Shown in pieces: positions 1-6,228 of a DNA stretch of 10,606 nucleotides. Position 1 is the stretch's first letter. Every line of letters starts with the position of its first letter. Below the pieces are notes generated by a model. That model was not told where the DNA came from, searched no databases, and worked only from the letters and a program-made list of their open reading frames with translations. Source of the stretch: SFEL01 sp964392455. GTDB taxonomy: Bacteria > Bacillota > Clostridia > Christensenellales > CAG-138. The position numbers and the translations under genes are program-made. The stretch covers positions 1-10,606 of the forward strand of contig CAYMPG010000040.1 of NCBI GenBank assembly GCA_964392455.1, written 5' to 3'.

Positions 1-40
1 GCCGCATTGCTTACGCAAGGCGGCGATTAGAGGGCTGCGG

Positions 41-99
41 GCCTAGTGTGTAAAGGGAGGTGGCAATGAGCGATAGCTCATTGCCGGAGGGATTGTAAA
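41..99 (-). repeat. Dispersed hairpin repeat, family 1, copy A
   Basis: The segment gcctagtgtgtaaagggag (41-59) recurs exactly at 10463-10481. It is followed by a 10-bp stem, GGCAATGAGC (62-71) and GCTCATTGCC (76-85), then gagggattgt (87-96). Copy B (10463-10510) keeps the flanks but has a different short stem. Copy C (10550-10606) lies in the other orientation and has a 10-bp stem of partly different sequence. The family is therefore defined by its flanks plus a central hairpin. Confidence 0.7.
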
Positions 100-150
100 A
101 GCCGGAATCGCACATACGGCTTCTTTAATCCATCTGCACTATCTTCATGC

Positions 151-193
151 TGTCATTGCGAGCCATCCCAAAGGATGGCGTGGCAATCCGTAC
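151..193. repeat. Dispersed palindromic repeat (ATTGCGAG...GGCAATC type), copy 1
   Basis: A 43-base stretch from tgtcattgcg to gcaatccgtac is identical to 8161-8203 on the same strand. Internally it folds as GCCATCC-caaa-GGATGGC, with outer ATTGC/GCAAT pairing around a small internal mismatch. This resembles the short palindromic intergenic repeats that are common in bacterial genomes. It is non-coding; no transposase is nearby. Confidence 0.75.
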
Positions 194-238
194 CCTTTCG
201 CCCCTAGGGCGAAAGCCGTCAGCAAATATGGGCTGTTA

Positions 239-288
239 AAGGGGCTGCGCCCCTTAACAACCCACAGTCTAAGTTAGTGCAGTGAACA
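239..288 (+). repeat. Dispersed repeat, family 2, copy 1
   Basis: These 50 bases match 8099-8148 at 46 positions, and all four differences are transitions. The element starts with an AAGGGGC/GCCCCTT hairpin and ends in a conserved unstructured tail, gtgcagtgaaca. At this site it follows the ATTGCGAG-type repeat; at the second site it precedes it. Confidence 0.75.
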
Positions 289-330
289 ATTGCCTAGACC
301 TGCCTTGCCGCCAACATTTGGATAGGACGC

Positions 331-388
331 CCGCTTTTGCCGTAAGGCAAAAGCTACATTAAAGGGGTGGAGGGCGGAATTAGATAAA
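331..388 (-). repeat. Dispersed hairpin repeat, family 3, copy a
   Basis: It contains a 9-bp stem GCTTTTGCC (333-341), loop gtaa, and GGCAAAAGC (346-354). On the minus strand the flank before this stem reads ttatcta, then a pyrimidine-rich CCRCCC box, then cctttaatgta. The same layout occurs on the plus strand at 8282-8331 and 10355-10410, where the third copy has an unrelated 9-bp stem. Confidence 0.6.
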
Positions 389-512
389 TAAGCAAACACC
401 TTAACATCCCCCTTTGCACAAACACCATCATTACACATTCCCCTAAATCCAGGCATTACCTCACCATATACACCATCACAGCAAATCTTAAGGATTGGAA
501 GTGCTCATTTTT

Positions 513-1229
513 ATGCAAGCCACACAAAAGAAAATAAGAGGCTGGGGCGAGCTGGCATTCGTGCTGGGCACGGTGCTGCTGGCCATAGGCGTGGCGCTGA
601 TGGAAAAGGGGGGCTTTGGTATGTCCATGGTCACCTCCATGTCCTACATAATCTCCCTGGCCATTGACTGGCTCAGCTTTGGCACGGCGGATTACCTCCT
701 TCAGGGCCTGCTGCTTGCCGCCTATTACATAATGGTAAGGCGATTTCGGGCAGTGCATCTGCTGTCCTTCCTGTCCGCCTTTCTGTTTGGCATTACGCTG
801 GATGGCATAATGTGGCTGCTGAGGGCCGTGGAGCTTACGGCGCTGTGGCAGCGGATAGCCTTTTTCCTTGTGGGCATGGCCACAAACGCCCTGGGCGTGG
901 CGGTGTTTTTCAAAACGTATCTTCCATTGCAGGTGTATGAGCTGTTTGTTGAAGGGCTGCGGGAAAGGCTGCACATCCCCCTGAACCGGGCAAAGACCTG
1001 CTTTGACATTGGCTGCTGCATTACGGCAGCGGCGTTATCGCTGCTGTTTTTCGGGGAGCTTCGTGCCCTGGGCATAGGCACGGTAATGTGCGCCCTGTGC
1101 AACGGCACCCTCATCGGCATCTACCACCGCATTATGGACAAATACATTGATTTTTCCCCCGCCCTGCCCGGCCTGTACCGGCTATTCCAGAGCTGGAAAA
1201 ACGGCCCGGAGATTGGGGAGGAGGGGTAG
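513..1229 (+). CDS. YczE/YitT-like integral membrane protein (DUF6198-type)
   Basis: This 238-residue protein is very hydrophobic, with about five to six membrane segments near residues 13-30, 40-75, 82-104, 115-133, 165-182 and 185-205. An early GELAFVLGT stretch with a following GGFGMS, and a late GIGTVMCALCNGTLIG stretch, fit the YczE/YitT/DUF6198 membrane proteins common in Firmicutes. Their substrate is unknown, so no function is assigned. I chose the ATG at 513 because family members usually begin a few residues before this GEL motif. A GTG at 501, spaced 6 bases from AAGGA (490-494), is a real alternative. The TTG at 495 abuts that AAGGA and is unlikely. The gene stands alone and converges on the prd operon. 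It uses CGG, AGG and GGG codons freely, unlike the prd genes. Confidence 0.8.
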   Translation: MQATQKKIRGWGELAFVLGTVLLAIGVALMEKGGFGMSMVTSMSYIISLAIDWLSFGTADYLLQGLLLAAYYIMVRRFRAVHLLSFLSAFLFGITLDGIMWLLRAVELTALWQRIAFFLVGMATNALGVAVFFKTYLPLQVYELFVEGLRERLHIPLNRAKTCFDIGCCITAAALSLLFFGELRALGIGTVMCALCNGTLIGIYHRIMDKYIDFSPALPGLYRLFQSWKNGPEIGEEG

Positions 1230-1313
1230 AGCGAAGGAATACTCTCCTTCCCTTTAGCAAAAATCTGAAGGGCAGGGGCCATTCCTCTGCAATACCTCAT
1301 AAAATGGCATACA

Positions 1314-1341
1314 AAAAGAGGCTTCCGAGGAAGCCTCTTTT
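1314..1341. terminator. Bidirectional Rho-independent terminator
   Basis: A perfect 12-bp stem, AAAAGAGGCTTC and GAAGCCTCTTTT, closes on a CGAG tetraloop. The A-run and T-run give a U-tract on either strand. It sits between the converging membrane-protein gene and prdB, ending about 20 bases from the prdB stop, so it should end the prd operon and can serve the other gene too. Confidence 0.92.
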
Positions 1342-1360
1342 ATTTGTGCTATGTGTTGCT

Positions 1361-2086
1361 TTAGACCTTTGCCTGATACTCGAAGGGCAGGGGAACGATC
1401 TTGCCCACGGAGTCGATCTCGATAAGCTGCTGGAGAGTAGCCTTTACGATGGCGGTCTGCTGCTCTACATTGTTAGGAGCACCGGCGTTTGCGCCCATGG
1501 GAACCAGGGGAGCAACGGCACGGGGGGTACCGGTCTGCTTAACAACGGGGGGCAGTGCTGCGATGATGATAGTGGGGATGCCTGCGGATTCGATTGCTCT
1601 CTGCACCAGAACTGCAGAGCGGTGGCAGGTGCCTCACCCAGCGGTCATAAGTACAGCGTCAACGCCTTCATCCTTGAGGCACTGGGCGATAGCGGGACCA
1701 GTCTCATGGGTGAACTTCTCGATGTTGCCGCCGCCGCCCATGAAGCCTACATGAACGGGAGCCACGGCCTTAATGAAGCCTTCCTTGGCCAGCTCATGGA
1801 GACGATCGATGGGGAACATGCAGTTGATGTCCTTGTTAACGTCGCTGTTGTCGTAACCGCCGTGGGAAACCATCAGCTCGTTGGAGGGCATGGTATCAAG
1901 CACCTTTCTCCAGGTGAAGTCGCCTGCCAGGTTGAAGCGCTTGTCGTCTTTATGATGTACACCAGCTGCGGTAGCCAGGGCTACGGTCATCTCACTCAGA
2001 GGCTTGGTGACGGGAGTCCATACCGGCGGAGGCGTAATGGGAACGAAGATTTCGGACTGAAGTCCCTTAACAACTGTTAAGTTCAT
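1361..2086 (-). CDS. prdB: D-proline reductase selenoprotein subunit PrdB (in-frame UGA = selenocysteine)
   Basis: PrdB is the selenocysteine subunit of D-proline reductase, which reductively opens the D-proline ring to 5-aminovalerate. The reading frame is interrupted once, by TGA at 1634-1636 (codon 151), and continues in the same frame to TAA at 1361. Read through, it gives 241 residues, the expected PrdB size. The residues around it read TAG-U-GTCHRSA, so Sec151 and Cys154 form a UxxC redox motif. A bacterial SECIS hairpin follows at 1599-1619. A strong AGGAGGA (2091-2097) precedes the ATG. It is the last gene of prdC-prdA-orf-prdB, 25 bases after the preceding gene and just before a terminator. 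Conventional gene calling would split it into a 150-residue and an 81-residue fragment. A nonsense mutation is much less likely, given the SECIS, the nearby tRNA-Sec gene and the intact second half. Confidence 0.95.
1599..1619 (-). promoter_or_regulatory. Bacterial SECIS element of prdB
   Basis: On the coding strand, 14 bases after the UGA, there is a perfect 7-bp stem (CTCTGCA/TGCAGAG) closed by the loop GTTCTGG. A bacterial SECIS is expected inside the coding region just 3' of the UGA, with a small apical loop carrying a G-U step for SelB binding; the loop begins with GU. This hairpin would recruit SelB and Sec-tRNA to codon 151. Confidence 0.88.
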
Positions 2087-2111
2087 ATTTTCCTCCTATA
2101 TAAAGTCAATT

Positions 2112-2612
2112 TTAGTTTTGTTTGTTGGCCTGCATCTCTGCCTGCCGTCTAAGGTAAGTATCAAGATTGCTTACGTATTTTTCATTTGGCTCCGGCCTGA
2201 GCTGCCTTGGCATACTCATCCTCCAGCCAACGGGCTGACCATCCTTTATCTCATAATCGCACAGGAACATCCGCATTGGAAACCGGAATGCACCCTGGCA
2301 GTTTGTAAGCTCCAGGCCTGTGCCGCCATCCAGTATATCGTTTACCCTGCCCTCCATTACGAAGAGCTCATCCTCAGCGGGTGCGGTGACAGGAGGGTAA
2401 GTTACAGGGGCGGGGCCGGGGGCAAGCTGCTCCGGGAAGCTCATTGTCCAGCCGAATTCCTGGCCGACTATCAGTGGGTGGGGGTGAAGGAGCAGAGCCT
2501 CAGGTATCTTCAGCCAGCCAAGCCGGCCTTTAAGATCCATTGCGGCAAAGCCGTCTTTAAGCTCTACCAGCACGCCCTCCATGTAGATGGTTTTATCGCC
2601 GAATTTAAGCAT
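2112..2612 (-). CDS. Prd-operon protein with two tandem copies of one domain (CBO2463/CBO2479-like)
   Basis: A 166-residue soluble protein of unknown function, lying between prdA and prdB. It starts 4 bases after the prdA stop, so translation is probably coupled; AAGGA sits rather far upstream, inside the end of prdA. The protein is an internal duplication. Residues 11-65 and 86-140 align without gaps over 55 positions, with 19 identities by my count. Both begin MEG, and they end GWTMSFPEQLAP and GWRMSMPRQLRP. A Pro-rich linker (66-80) joins the copies and a charged tail (141-166) follows. From memory, C. difficile and C. botulinum prd clusters also carry a small protein here, named CBO2463/CBO2479-domain in databases. 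I infer homology from position and general look, not from a search. There is no signal peptide or membrane segment. A role in assembly or maturation of the reductase is possible but unproven. Confidence 0.85.
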   Translation of the reverse strand: MLKFGDKTIYMEGVLVELKDGFAAMDLKGRLGWLKIPEALLLHPHPLIVGQEFGWTMSFPEQLAPGPAPVTYPPVTAPAEDELFVMEGRVNDILDGGTGLELTNCQGAFRFPMRMFLCDYEIKDGQPVGWRMSMPRQLRPEPNEKYVSNLDTYLRRQAEMQANKQN

Positions 2613-2616
2613 ATCT

Positions 2617-4458
2617 TTAGTTGTACTTTTCCTTACGCTTCTGGCTCATGGGCAGGGACTGCTCATTCTTTACCAGCTCGATCTTGTTGCCGGTGGCGTT
2701 CTCGATAAGCTCGATGTTGGTGGACTTAACGTTGGGGTTCCACTTCTTCTCAGGAGCCTTTACAGCCTCGCCGGCCATCTGAGCCTTCAGCATGCTCAGA
2801 GCACGAACGGCATCCTCATGGCAGAGGGTGTTGCAGCCAAGAACCTCGTTCTCGATACCGGCCTCGGACTTGTTGTTGTCAACCATGTGGGTCATGTACT
2901 TGTTACCAACAACCAGAGCGCCCTGTACAGCGCAGAAGGACATACCAACTACGGGGATGCCGCGCATACCGATCTGCTCAAGGTGGGAAGCAAAGTCAAC
3001 GTGGTTGTTACCAAAGCCTTCGGTGGTTACGAATGCACCGTCAACGTCCATAGACTCTACGGTCTGGCCTACACGACGGGATACGTAGAACTTTTCGCCG
3101 TTGATCTGGGGGGAACCTACGAATACAACGCCGCACAGGTCAATCTCAGGATCGGCCAGGCACTCGAGTACCAGGGGCTCACGCCAGTAATGACGGGACA
3201 TTTCCTTGGAAGCGGGTCCTATGCAGGTGAGGGCGTGGATAGCGCCATCCAGAACTTCCAGAGGATTGCATACTACAGGAACGTTACCCAGGTCTACGTT
3301 AGGCTTGCCGCCCAGCATACCAACGGGCTCCATGGGGAGGAGCAGGTTATCATGCATAGCGCCCTGGCCCATGATTTCCTTAACGATAACGACCTTCTTC
3401 TTATGGGGATGACGCTTCTGCTCGAATACCTCGGTATCTACGCAGAGGCTCTCGTCCAGCTTCTTCAGAGCTACGCGGATCTCCTGAGTGATGATGTCGG
3501 TAGCATGGTGTGCAGCCAGAGGGCCAGGACGGGTCATGTTGGTCTTAGCCTTGATGGTCATCTGAGTCTTGATGAAGATCTCACCCTTCTCAGGACAACC
3601 GGGACGGCCCCACATGATGTTCTCCTCAAGGATACCCTCGGAGGAGCCGAACTCACCAATCTGTACGCCGTCGTCATCGGTACCGGTCAGTACCATTACA
3701 ACGCCGTCAAGTACACGGGTAACGCCAACGCCCAGGTCGCTGTCGCCTTCCTTGGTGGCGATGGGCTGTACGTCCATGATGGTCTCGGAATAGGTGTTGT
3801 ACTCAGCGGGAGTGATGATCTCGATCTTGAGGTCATGTACCAGCTCCTGAGAGTCTATGCACTCCTGCTCGATGCCTTCGCGGATGTAAAGCACGGTGCC
3901 TTCGATCTTGGTCTCGGGGCCACGCTTTACTTCGGTGATCTTGAAGTGCTTACGGGTAAGGGAGCGGATGAGCTTTTCATCGCCTTCGGCTTCTTCAGCA
4001 GCGGCAGCGCCTGCTACTACAGCGGGAACTACTGCACCGGCAGTGCCGGCAGTGCCTGCGAATGCGCCTACGGGGATCTCCAGGTCAATGCCCTTGCCCT
4101 CGTCAATGTGAATCTTGAGGCTGCCAGCGGGGGCTGCTGCTACGGGAGCGGCGGCTACGGCGGCGGGAGCGGCCTCAACGGCGGCGGGAGCGGCTTCCTC
4201 GGCTACGGCCTTTACGCCGTCCAGCAGGTCGGCAGTAAGGGGAGTGAGGGAGTCGGCAGTCTTGGTAAGAGTTGCGCCCAGGGCCTGACCGATAGTTACA
4301 GCGCCATCGAGATTGAGCAGGCCGGACTCTACCAGGTCATCAAAGATGGCAGGGTCTTCCAGATTGTGCTCGGACAGCACAACGCCAGCTTCAGCTCTGC
4401 AGCACAGTACCGCCGGGTCATTTTTGTGAGCCTGAGCATATTCGGCTGAAATAGACAT
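2617..4458 (-). CDS. prdA: D-proline reductase proprotein PrdA (pyruvoyl-forming)
   Basis: PrdA is made as a proprotein that cleaves itself before a cysteine, turning that cysteine into the pyruvoyl group that binds D-proline. The 613 residues fit the family. The motif HALTCIGPASKEMSRHYWRE (residues 408-427) contains a Thr411-Cys412 pair, which matches the Thr-Cys cleavage described for C. sticklandii. Cutting there gives about 411 and 202 residues, in line with the known 45- and 23-kDa subunits. The second half has VDGAFVTTEGFGNNHVDF, shared with the glycine/proline reductase family. An Ala/Pro/Val-rich low-complexity stretch (about residues 84-155) links the N-terminal segment to the core. 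The start is clear: AGGAGG (4465-4470) is 6 bases from the ATG. It follows prdC after a 98-base gap with palindromes, and is nearly fused to the next gene. Codon use is strongly biased, suggesting high expression. Confidence 0.96.
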   Translation of the reverse strand: MSISAEYAQAHKNDPAVLCCRAEAGVVLSEHNLEDPAIFDDLVESGLLNLDGAVTIGQALGATLTKTADSLTPLTADLLDGVKAVAEEAAPAAVEAAPAAVAAAPVAAAPAGSLKIHIDEGKGIDLEIPVGAFAGTAGTAGAVVPAVVAGAAAAEEAEGDEKLIRSLTRKHFKITEVKRGPETKIEGTVLYIREGIEQECIDSQELVHDLKIEIITPAEYNTYSETIMDVQPIATKEGDSDLGVGVTRVLDGVVMVLTGTDDDGVQIGEFGSSEGILEENIMWGRPGCPEKGEIFIKTQMTIKAKTNMTRPGPLAAHHATDIITQEIRVALKKLDESLCVDTEVFEQKRHPHKKKVVIVKEIMGQGAMHDNLLLPMEPVGMLGGKPNVDLGNVPVVCNPLEVLDGAIHALTCIGPASKEMSRHYWREPLVLECLADPEIDLCGVVFVGSPQINGEKFYVSRRVGQTVESMDVDGAFVTTEGFGNNHVDFASHLEQIGMRGIPVVGMSFCAVQGALVVGNKYMTHMVDNNKSEAGIENEVLGCNTLCHEDAVRALSMLKAQMAGEAVKAPEKKWNPNVKSTNIELIENATGNKIELVKNEQSLPMSQKRKEKYN

Positions 4459-4488
4459 AGTGTTCCTCCTATATGAATTATATTTGGC

Positions 4489-4514
4489 ACTTAAGTTATT
4501 GGCTCAACTTAAGT
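4489..4514. promoter_or_regulatory. Two ACTTAAGT palindromes upstream of prdA
   Basis: ACTTAAGT occurs at 4489-4496 and 4507-4514, 18 bases centre to centre. Together they make a 9-bp inverted repeat (ACTTAAGTT/AACTTAAGT) around an 8-base spacer. They lie 31-56 bases before the prdA start. They could be a paired operator or an RNA hairpin in the prdC-prdA transcript. No regulator gene is in the window. Confidence 0.4.
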
Positions 4515-4533
4515 TAAACCACGAATCATTGGT

Positions 4534-4549
4534 GCCCGGGCCTCCGGGC
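4534..4549 (-). promoter_or_regulatory. GC-rich hairpin just after prdC
   Basis: GCCCGG and CCGGGC pair around a 4-base loop, 8 bases after the prdC stop. No U-run follows on the minus strand, so it is not a classic terminator. It could protect the 3' end of a prdC message, pause polymerase, or partly lower read-through into prdA. Confidence 0.45.
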
Positions 4550-4556
4550 GGGGGAA

Positions 4557-5891
4557 TTAAAACTCGCTCAGATCCTGCTCCACAGTCTTGGAAACAGTCA
4601 GATGGCGATAGAGGGAGTGGCCGATGGTACGCATCACATGGTCAGTCTGATGGAACAGCTTCAGGCCCATCTTGAGGGTACCGCAGGTGGTCACGGTATT
4701 GGAGCAGTCGGAGCAGTTGCCGATGATAAGGTACTCGGCGCCTGCGCGCTTCATTTCCATTACCTTGGCAATCTGGCCGGGGCAGTTGCCGGGGTTCTCG
4801 CACTTGAGGGGTCCGCCGGGCTTTGCAGATACGGCCTGCTTGCACTGGGTCACGGATACTACCTGGCCGTTCATCTTGGCGCAGATGTCACGCATACGAT
4901 CTTCGTTGCCGCCGCAGGCACATACCAGCAGGCCAACCTTTGCGCCCTTCAGATCGGGGAAGGGGATGGTGACGATGATGCCGCCGGTGGTCTTGGTGGT
5001 GGGGGCAGTGAGCTCGGTGGCCTTGCCGGTGAAGGGGCCGCCCATGATGATCTCGCCGTATTCGCCGTCGATGCCGCCGGCCATCTCGATAAGATCCTCT
5101 ACGGAAATGCCAACGGGCATATCCTCGAATACACGGGCCTCAGTGCCGCCGTTGAGCTTGCCCAGCACGGAGATGTTCTTATAGATACAGGGCTTCTGAT
5201 CCTCTATGGCCTCGGCAACGCGGAGAACGGTCTCGGCGTTGATAACGTTGGCCTTTGCGGCGGAGGGGAGCTGAGTGGGGTCAAGGAGTATATCCAGGCA
5301 CTCACGCACTACCGCGCGCTCTTCGCCCATGGGGTATATGTCGGGAAGGAGATGGATACTGATGTTGGGCTTATCCTTTATGGCAGCCTTTACTGCGCTG
5401 ATAGCCTTTGCATTCTTCTTCTTGATGGCAAAGATGCCCTTGGCAGCGTTGGAGATCTCCATGCAGTATTCTACACCGCGGACGGTCTTCTCGGCCTGCT
5501 CCTCAAGCTGCTTGATGTTGTGCTTGAGGCCGGGCTCGCACTCTGCTGCGTTTACCAGTATGTAGCCGCCCTCAAGGTTGGCGCCCAGCTTTACGCCGGT
5601 GGGGAAGCCTGCGCCGCCCATGCCGACTATACCGGCTTCTTTTACCATATCCAGCTTGTTATCGGATTTTTTAATGGGGATGTACTTGTCCGGCTGCTCT
5701 GCGTCGGGCTTGATGATGATTGCATCCTCGGTAACTTCTTCAACTACGCCGTATACGGAGGAGAAGATGTTGGCGCCAAGGCCGGTGGGCGTGGCAATAA
5801 GGGTGCCCTTTTCCACCTTGTCGCCAGGCTTTACTATAGCCGCACAGGGTGCGCCTACATGCTGCCTGAGCAGAAGTTTAATGTTCCTCAT
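4557..5891 (-). CDS. prdC: Proline reductase-associated electron transfer protein PrdC (RnfC-like)
   Basis: PrdC is an RnfC-like protein thought to pass electrons from NADH to D-proline reductase. In 5900-based numbering: a biotinyl-like N-terminal region (HVGAPCAAIVKPGDKVEKG, residues 14-32); the flavin-binding core shared with RnfC/Nqo1 (GIVGMGGAGFPTGVKL, 90-105, and VNAAECEP, 116-123); a SLBB-type middle region (about 240-290); and a Cys-rich C-terminal region with CACGGNEDRM (327-336), Cys353, Cys367, Cys373, Cys396, Cys399 and Cys406. No membrane segment is evident. The ATG at 5891 has AAAGG 9 bases upstream, whereas the ATG at 5900 directly abuts that site, so I take 5891 (444 residues; 447 from 5900). 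It is the first gene of the operon, with a sigma-70 promoter about 100 bases upstream. As I recall, some PrdC proteins carry selenocysteine at the second cysteine of the CAC motif; here that codon is TGC. Confidence 0.94.
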   Translation of the reverse strand: MRNIKLLLRQHVGAPCAAIVKPGDKVEKGTLIATPTGLGANIFSSVYGVVEEVTEDAIIIKPDAEQPDKYIPIKKSDNKLDMVKEAGIVGMGGAGFPTGVKLGANLEGGYILVNAAECEPGLKHNIKQLEEQAEKTVRGVEYCMEISNAAKGIFAIKKKNAKAISAVKAAIKDKPNISIHLLPDIYPMGEERAVVRECLDILLDPTQLPSAAKANVINAETVLRVAEAIEDQKPCIYKNISVLGKLNGGTEARVFEDMPVGISVEDLIEMAGGIDGEYGEIIMGGPFTGKATELTAPTTKTTGGIIVTIPFPDLKGAKVGLLVCACGGNEDRMRDICAKMNGQVVSVTQCKQAVSAKPGGPLKCENPGNCPGQIAKVMEMKRAGAEYLIIGNCSDCSNTVTTCGTLKMGLKLFHQTDHVMRTIGHSLYRHLTVSKTVEQDLSEF

Positions 5892-5929
5892 GATACCCAT
5901 CCTTTACTTAATAAAAATTATAGAGTGTT

Positions 5930-5967
5930 GCGATAGGTGACCCCCGCCTCATAAATCTTGCCTATAT
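5930..5967 (-). promoter_or_regulatory. Hairpin in the prdC 5' leader
   Basis: In the leader that would start near 5988, CCTCATA and TATGAGG form a 7-bp stem with a 13-base loop. It lies about 50 bases upstream of the prdC start and leaves the ribosome site free. No U-run follows. It resembles no riboswitch I recognise. Confidence 0.35.
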
Positions 5968-5994
5968 ATGAGGGCGCACCTCCACGTATTTGAT

Positions 5995-6023
5995 ATTATA
6001 CTACCAATCTATATAAAAGTCCA
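5995..6023 (-). promoter_or_regulatory. Sigma-70 promoter of the prd operon
   Basis: TATAAT (5995-6000) is a perfect -10 box, and TGGACT (6018-6023) matches 4 of 6 positions of the -35 consensus at the ideal 17-base spacing. Transcription would start near 5988, giving a leader of nearly 100 bases before prdC. It lies downstream of the selC terminator, so the operon does not depend on selC read-through. Confidence 0.75.
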
Positions 6024-6037
6024 TGCCTCAGTGTAAA

Positions 6038-6066
6038 AAAAGCCATATATCATTTATACTTTTTCC
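6038..6066. terminator. Possible weak A/T-rich terminator upstream of the prdC promoter
   Basis: On the minus strand AAAAAG and CTTTTT, with inner TATA/TATA pairing and a small bulge, form a hairpin ending in a run of T. It is mostly A-T pairs, so it is weak. It could insulate the prdC promoter from transcription entering from the 6054-6164 region. Confidence 0.3.
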
Positions 6067-6164
6067 GCCTCACCCGGGCATACCACCGCACCTTGTATAA
6101 AACAAATGTCCATCCCCAAGATGTAGTTTTTGCTCAGGGGGTCGCCCGGCCGGATATGCTTCAT
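6054..6164 (-). CDS. Possible 36-residue small protein between selC and prdC
   Basis: ATG at 6162-6164, TAA at 6054-6056, with GAGG 5 bases upstream. The peptide begins MKHIRPGDPLSKNYILGM and ends VVCPGEAEKV. I do not recognise it. It has no signal peptide; residues 14-29 are fairly hydrophobic but too short for a sure membrane helix. The start lies inside a region closed by a 7-bp pairing, ACCCCCT at 6176-6182 with AGGGGGT at 6136-6142. It may be chance: no promoter is evident between it and the selC terminator. The stretch 5901-6228 otherwise holds only the prdC leader, promoter and hairpins described separately. Confidence 0.2.
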   Translation of the reverse strand: MKHIRPGDPLSKNYILGMDICFIQGAVVCPGEAEKV

Positions 6165-6190
6165 TTTCGCCTCGCACCCCCTCAGGACAC

Positions 6191-6222
6191 AAAGAGCGAA
6201 CCGTGCTGCCGGCTCGCTCTTT
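6191..6222. terminator. Terminator of selC
   Basis: AAAGAGCGAACC (6191-6202) and GGCTCGCTCTTT (6211-6222) pair with one G-U or A-C position around an 8-base loop. It begins 7 bases after the tRNA 3' end on the minus strand and has T-runs on both sides, so it can act on either strand. It marks selC as a single-gene transcript. Confidence 0.85.
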
Positions 6223-6228
6223 TATTAC

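Larger units (their letters stand above)
1..512. other. Gene-free repeat region upstream of the membrane protein gene
   Basis: I see no credible gene in this stretch. It holds a run of perfect or near-perfect hairpins with unrelated stems. The clearest are 62-85 (10-bp stem, loop gata), 162-179 (GCCATCC/GGATGGC), 195-215 (9-bp stem), 239-256 (AAGGGGC/GCCCCTT type) and 333-354 (GCTTTTGCC/GGCAAAAGC). Several belong to repeat families that recur near 8100-8330 and 10360-10606. The last 30 bases carry ribosome-binding-like AAGGA (490-494) for the next gene. I could not find a convincing promoter. Confidence 0.7.

Noticed and set aside
1634..1636. prdB as a pseudogene with a nonsense mutation
   Set aside because: The UGA is at the expected selenocysteine site, followed by a SECIS hairpin, and the frame and motifs continue intact to a normal stop.
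2587..4449. Long open frame (620 codons) on the plus strand
   Set aside because: It is the antisense of prdA. The GC-rich, codon-biased gene leaves the opposite strand free of stops; the peptide is rich in Gly/Tyr/Leu without any family motif, and prdA has a perfect ribosome site and known motifs.
4477..4482. TATAAT just upstream of prdA as a promoter -10 box
   Set aside because: A start from it would fall on the ribosome-binding site (4465-4470), and the nearest -35-like TTGAGC is 19 bases away; likely chance in an A/T-rich gap.
4602..5936. Long open frame on the plus strand opposite prdC
   Set aside because: Antisense of a convincing RnfC-like gene; no motifs or ribosome site.
6054..6164. 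A second selenoprotein with a CPGU motif in the small frame before prdC
   Set aside because: My first reading gave an in-frame TGA after CPG, but careful framing gives GGT GAG there; the frame ends at TAA and has no UGA.
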